From Myxococcales bacterium (GTDB lineage Bacteria > Myxococcota_A > Bradymonadia > UBA7976 > UBA1532): 64,000 nt of DNA. This document shows, one piece after another, positions 62,221 to 64,000 of the stretch. A model generated the notes under the pieces. It was not told the origin of the DNA, searched no databases, and worked only from the letters and a program-made list of their open reading frames with translations. The DNA lies in NCBI GenBank assembly GCA_020633435.1, contig JACKDP010000009.1, positions 1-64,000 on the forward strand. Direction: 5' to 3'. The translations under genes and the position numbers were made by a program. Numbering within the stretch: the stretch's first letter is position 1; every line of letters begins with the position of its first letter.

Positions 62221-63624
62221 ATGGAATACGTGCTGCTCACGACCGCCTGGCTGGTGGCCAGCGTCCTCTTCATCCTGTCGCTGCGGGGCCTCTCCAGCCA
62301 GGAGACGGCCCGCAAGGGCAACCTGTACGGCATCATCGGCATGGCCATCGCCGTCGGCTCGACGGCCATGGCCAGCGTCATCGACGTCTACGTCCCCCTC
62401 GTCCTCGCCCTCGGCGCGGGCGCGGCCATCGGCGCCGTCATGGCCTCGCGCGTGGCGATGACGGCCATGCCCGAGCTCGTCGCCCTGCTGCACAGCTTCG
62501 TCGGCCTCGCCGCCGTCTTCGTCGGCTACTCCAGCTTCCTGGCCCCGGCCCATGGCAGCGGCGACTCGGCCATCTTCCGCACCGAGGTCTTCATCGACGT
62601 GGCCATCGGGGCCATCACCTTCACGGGCTCGGTCATCGCGTTCCTGAAGCTGCGCGGCAACCTCTCGGGGCGCCCGCTGCTGCTGCCCGGCCGCCACCTG
62701 CTGAACCTGGTGCTCGTCAGCGGCATGGCGGTCCTGGGCGTGCTCTTCGGCCGCGCGACCGGCACGGACGGCCTCGTCTTTCTGCTGCTCATGACGGCCG
62801 TGGCCGGCGTCCTCGGGGCGCACCTCGTGCTGGCCATCGGCGGCGCCGACATGCCCGTCGTGGTCTCCATGCTCAACAGCTACTCGGGCTGGACGGCCTC
62901 GGCGGCCGGCTTCATGCTCGACAACGACGCCCTCATCATCACCGGCGCCCTCGTCGGCTCCAGCGGCGCCATCCTGAGCTACATCATGTGCCGCGCCATG
63001 AACCGCTCCATCTGGAACGTGATCTTCGGCGGCTTCGGGGGCGAGCAGGCCGCGCCGCCCCCCTCCGGCGACCAGGTGGCCGGCGAGGTGCGCGAGACGA
63101 GCGTCGATGACACCGTCGGCCGGCTGCTCAAGGCCCGCGACGTCGTCATCGTGCCCGGCTACGGCATGGCCGTCGCCCGCGCCCAGCACGCCGTGCACGA
63201 GCTCTGCGAGCAGCTGCGCGCCCGCGGCTGCCGCGTCCGCTTCGCCATCCACCCCGTCGCGGGGCGCCTGCCCGGCCACATGAACGTGCTGCTGGCCGAG
63301 GCCAACGTGCCCTACGACATCGTGCTGGAGATGGAGGAGATCAACGAGGACTTCGACCGGACGGACGAGGTGCTGGTCATCGGCGCCAACGACATCGTCA
63401 ACCCCGGCGCCCTCGACGATCCCCACAGCCCCATCTACGGCATGCCCGTGCTCGAGGTCTGGCACGCCACCCAGGTCGTCGTCTTCAAGCGCGGGCGCAG
63501 CACCGGCTACGCCGGCGTCGACAACCCCCTGTTCTACAAAGAGAATACGGCCATGCTCTTCGGCGACGCCGGTGACAGCATGGGCAAGCTGGTGGCGGAA
63601 GTCCGCCGTCGCGCCGGGGGATGA
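62221..63624 (+). CDS. pntB: NAD(P) transhydrogenase subunit beta
   Basis: A 467-residue beta subunit. About nine membrane helices in the first 270 residues are followed by the NADP-binding domain III with VPGYGMAVARAQHAVHEL, VAGRLPGHMNVLLAEA and VIGANDIVNPGAL. KRGRSTGYAGVDNPLFY is the conserved C-terminal motif. With PntA it couples hydride transfer from NADH to NADP+ to proton entry. The stop overlaps the start of the next gene (ATGA). Confidence 0.96.
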   Translation: MEYVLLTTAWLVASVLFILSLRGLSSQETARKGNLYGIIGMAIAVGSTAMASVIDVYVPLVLALGAGAAIGAVMASRVAMTAMPELVALLHSFVGLAAVFVGYSSFLAPAHGSGDSAIFRTEVFIDVAIGAITFTGSVIAFLKLRGNLSGRPLLLPGRHLLNLVLVSGMAVLGVLFGRATGTDGLVFLLLMTAVAGVLGAHLVLAIGGADMPVVVSMLNSYSGWTASAAGFMLDNDALIITGALVGSSGAILSYIMCRAMNRSIWNVIFGGFGGEQAAPPPSGDQVAGEVRETSVDDTVGRLLKARDVVIVPGYGMAVARAQHAVHELCEQLRARGCRVRFAIHPVAGRLPGHMNVLLAEANVPYDIVLEMEEINEDFDRTDEVLVIGANDIVNPGALDDPHSPIYGMPVLEVWHATQVVVFKRGRSTGYAGVDNPLFYKENTAMLFGDAGDSMGKLVAEVRRRAGG

Positions 63625-64000
63625 GCCGCGCCCGGCCCGCCGCCGTGGCGGGCCTGTTCTACCCCGCCGACCCGGCGACGCTCGCCGCCGAGGTCGACGC
63701 CCTGCTCGCCGCCGCCCCCGCCGGCCCCCCCGCCAAGGCCCTCATCGCCCCGCACGCCGGGTACCGCTACTCCGGCCCCATCGCCGCGCGTGCGTACCGT
63801 CGGCTGGCCCCCGTGACCCGCGTGGTGCTGCTGGGTCCCTGCCACCGCGTCGCCGTCCGCGGCCTGGCCGCCCCCGCCTGGCCCGCGTTCGCGACGCCGC
63901 TGGGCGACGTGCCCGTCGACGCCGAGGCGCTCGCTCGCATCGCCGGGCTGCCGGGGGTGCACACGTTCGACGCCACCCACGCCCAGGAGCACGCGCTGGA
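63621..64000 (+). CDS. Memo family protein (AmmeMemoRadiSam protein B), truncated by window end
   Basis: The first 126 residues of a Memo-like protein: an N-terminal PAAVAGLFYPADP, the conserved LIAPHAGYRYSG, VVLLGPCHR and HAQEHALE, whose His residues form the metal site related to extradiol dioxygenases. In bacteria this protein usually accompanies an AMMECR1 protein and a radical SAM enzyme; the following genes are outside the window. The ATG overlaps the pntB stop. Confidence 0.92.
   Translation, partial: MSRARPAAVAGLFYPADPATLAAEVDALLAAAPAGPPAKALIAPHAGYRYSGPIAARAYRRLAPVTRVVLLGPCHRVAVRGLAAPAWPAFATPLGDVPVDAEALARIAGLPGVHTFDATHAQEHAL

Noticed and set aside
60433..63465. A 1010-residue minus-strand open frame opposite pntA and pntB
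   Set aside because: Composition is typical of an antisense shadow, and both pnt genes are complete on the plus strand.

Overview
The window is very G+C-rich (roughly three quarters G+C), densely coding and free of recognisable mobile elements, CRISPR arrays or rRNA genes. The gene content suggests a Gram-negative bacterium of the Myxococcota/Bradymonadota type. Reasons: many lipoproteins with Cys-rich repeats and long Gly-Gly-Ala linkers, outer-membrane beta-barrel candidates, a eukaryote-like Ser/Thr kinase and a PP2C phosphatase, a candidate sigma54 promoter, and ATGA/GTGA start-stop overlaps throughout. The phylum call is an inference from style of gene content; no rRNA is present to test it.

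Layout. 1-6.8 kb: end of a secreted beta-rich protein, a PP2C phosphatase with a candidate sigma54 promoter, an MpaB/DUF2236-type oxygenase overlapping it, a Cys-rich lipoprotein carrying a MepA-like (LAS) peptidase domain but broken by a frameshift in its Gly-Ala tract, and two exported proteins of unknown function. 6.9-20.4 kb: an almost gapless purine directon purQ-purA-purB-purC-purE-purF-purD-purM-purN-purH-purSL, which encodes every step from PRPP to IMP and on to AMP. PurE is of the class II (direct CO2) type and there is no purK, so the set is self-consistent. An SDR gene overlaps its end. 21-24.9 kb: a lipoprotein hydrolase, a secreted double helix-hairpin-helix protein, ApaH and an outer-membrane protein. 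24.9-28.3 kb (minus): argG, a DUF2239 gene and a lipoprotein with four Kazal-like units. 28.5-29.5 kb: a lipoprotein of unknown function.

29.5-36.2 kb (minus): a small exported protein, selB (apparently frameshifted), selA, a sterol-desaturase-like enzyme fused to an extra domain, an HTTM-like membrane protein and an SDR. 36.3-41.9 kb: a pirin with an export signal, then (minus) two large overlapping lipoproteins, one with an HExxH metalloprotease motif. 41.9-54 kb (minus): one long run, queA-tgt-yajC-secD-secF followed by an acyl-CoA synthetase, an exported carotenoid oxygenase, a TfoX N-domain protein and a membrane-anchored Ser/Thr kinase with WD40-like repeats. 54-60.2 kb: a Cys-rich lipoprotein, an orphan CoA-transferase B subunit, a VWA lipoprotein (frameshifted at a C6 run), an extended SDR, an acidic Cys-rich membrane-anchored protein and a beta-barrel protein. 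60.4-64 kb: an unusual tRNA-Ile-like gene, pntA, pntB and the start of a Memo-family gene.

A recurring feature is reading-frame breaks inside G/C-rich tracts: the lipoprotein at 3 kb, the Kazal lipoprotein tract, selB and the VWA lipoprotein. All can be explained by short indels, so either the assembly has indel errors there or these tracts really vary in length. No gene-free stretch exceeds about 200 bases; the longest gaps (26161-26277, 28275-28461, 57454-57630, 60207-60406) hold only possible promoters and inverted repeats.
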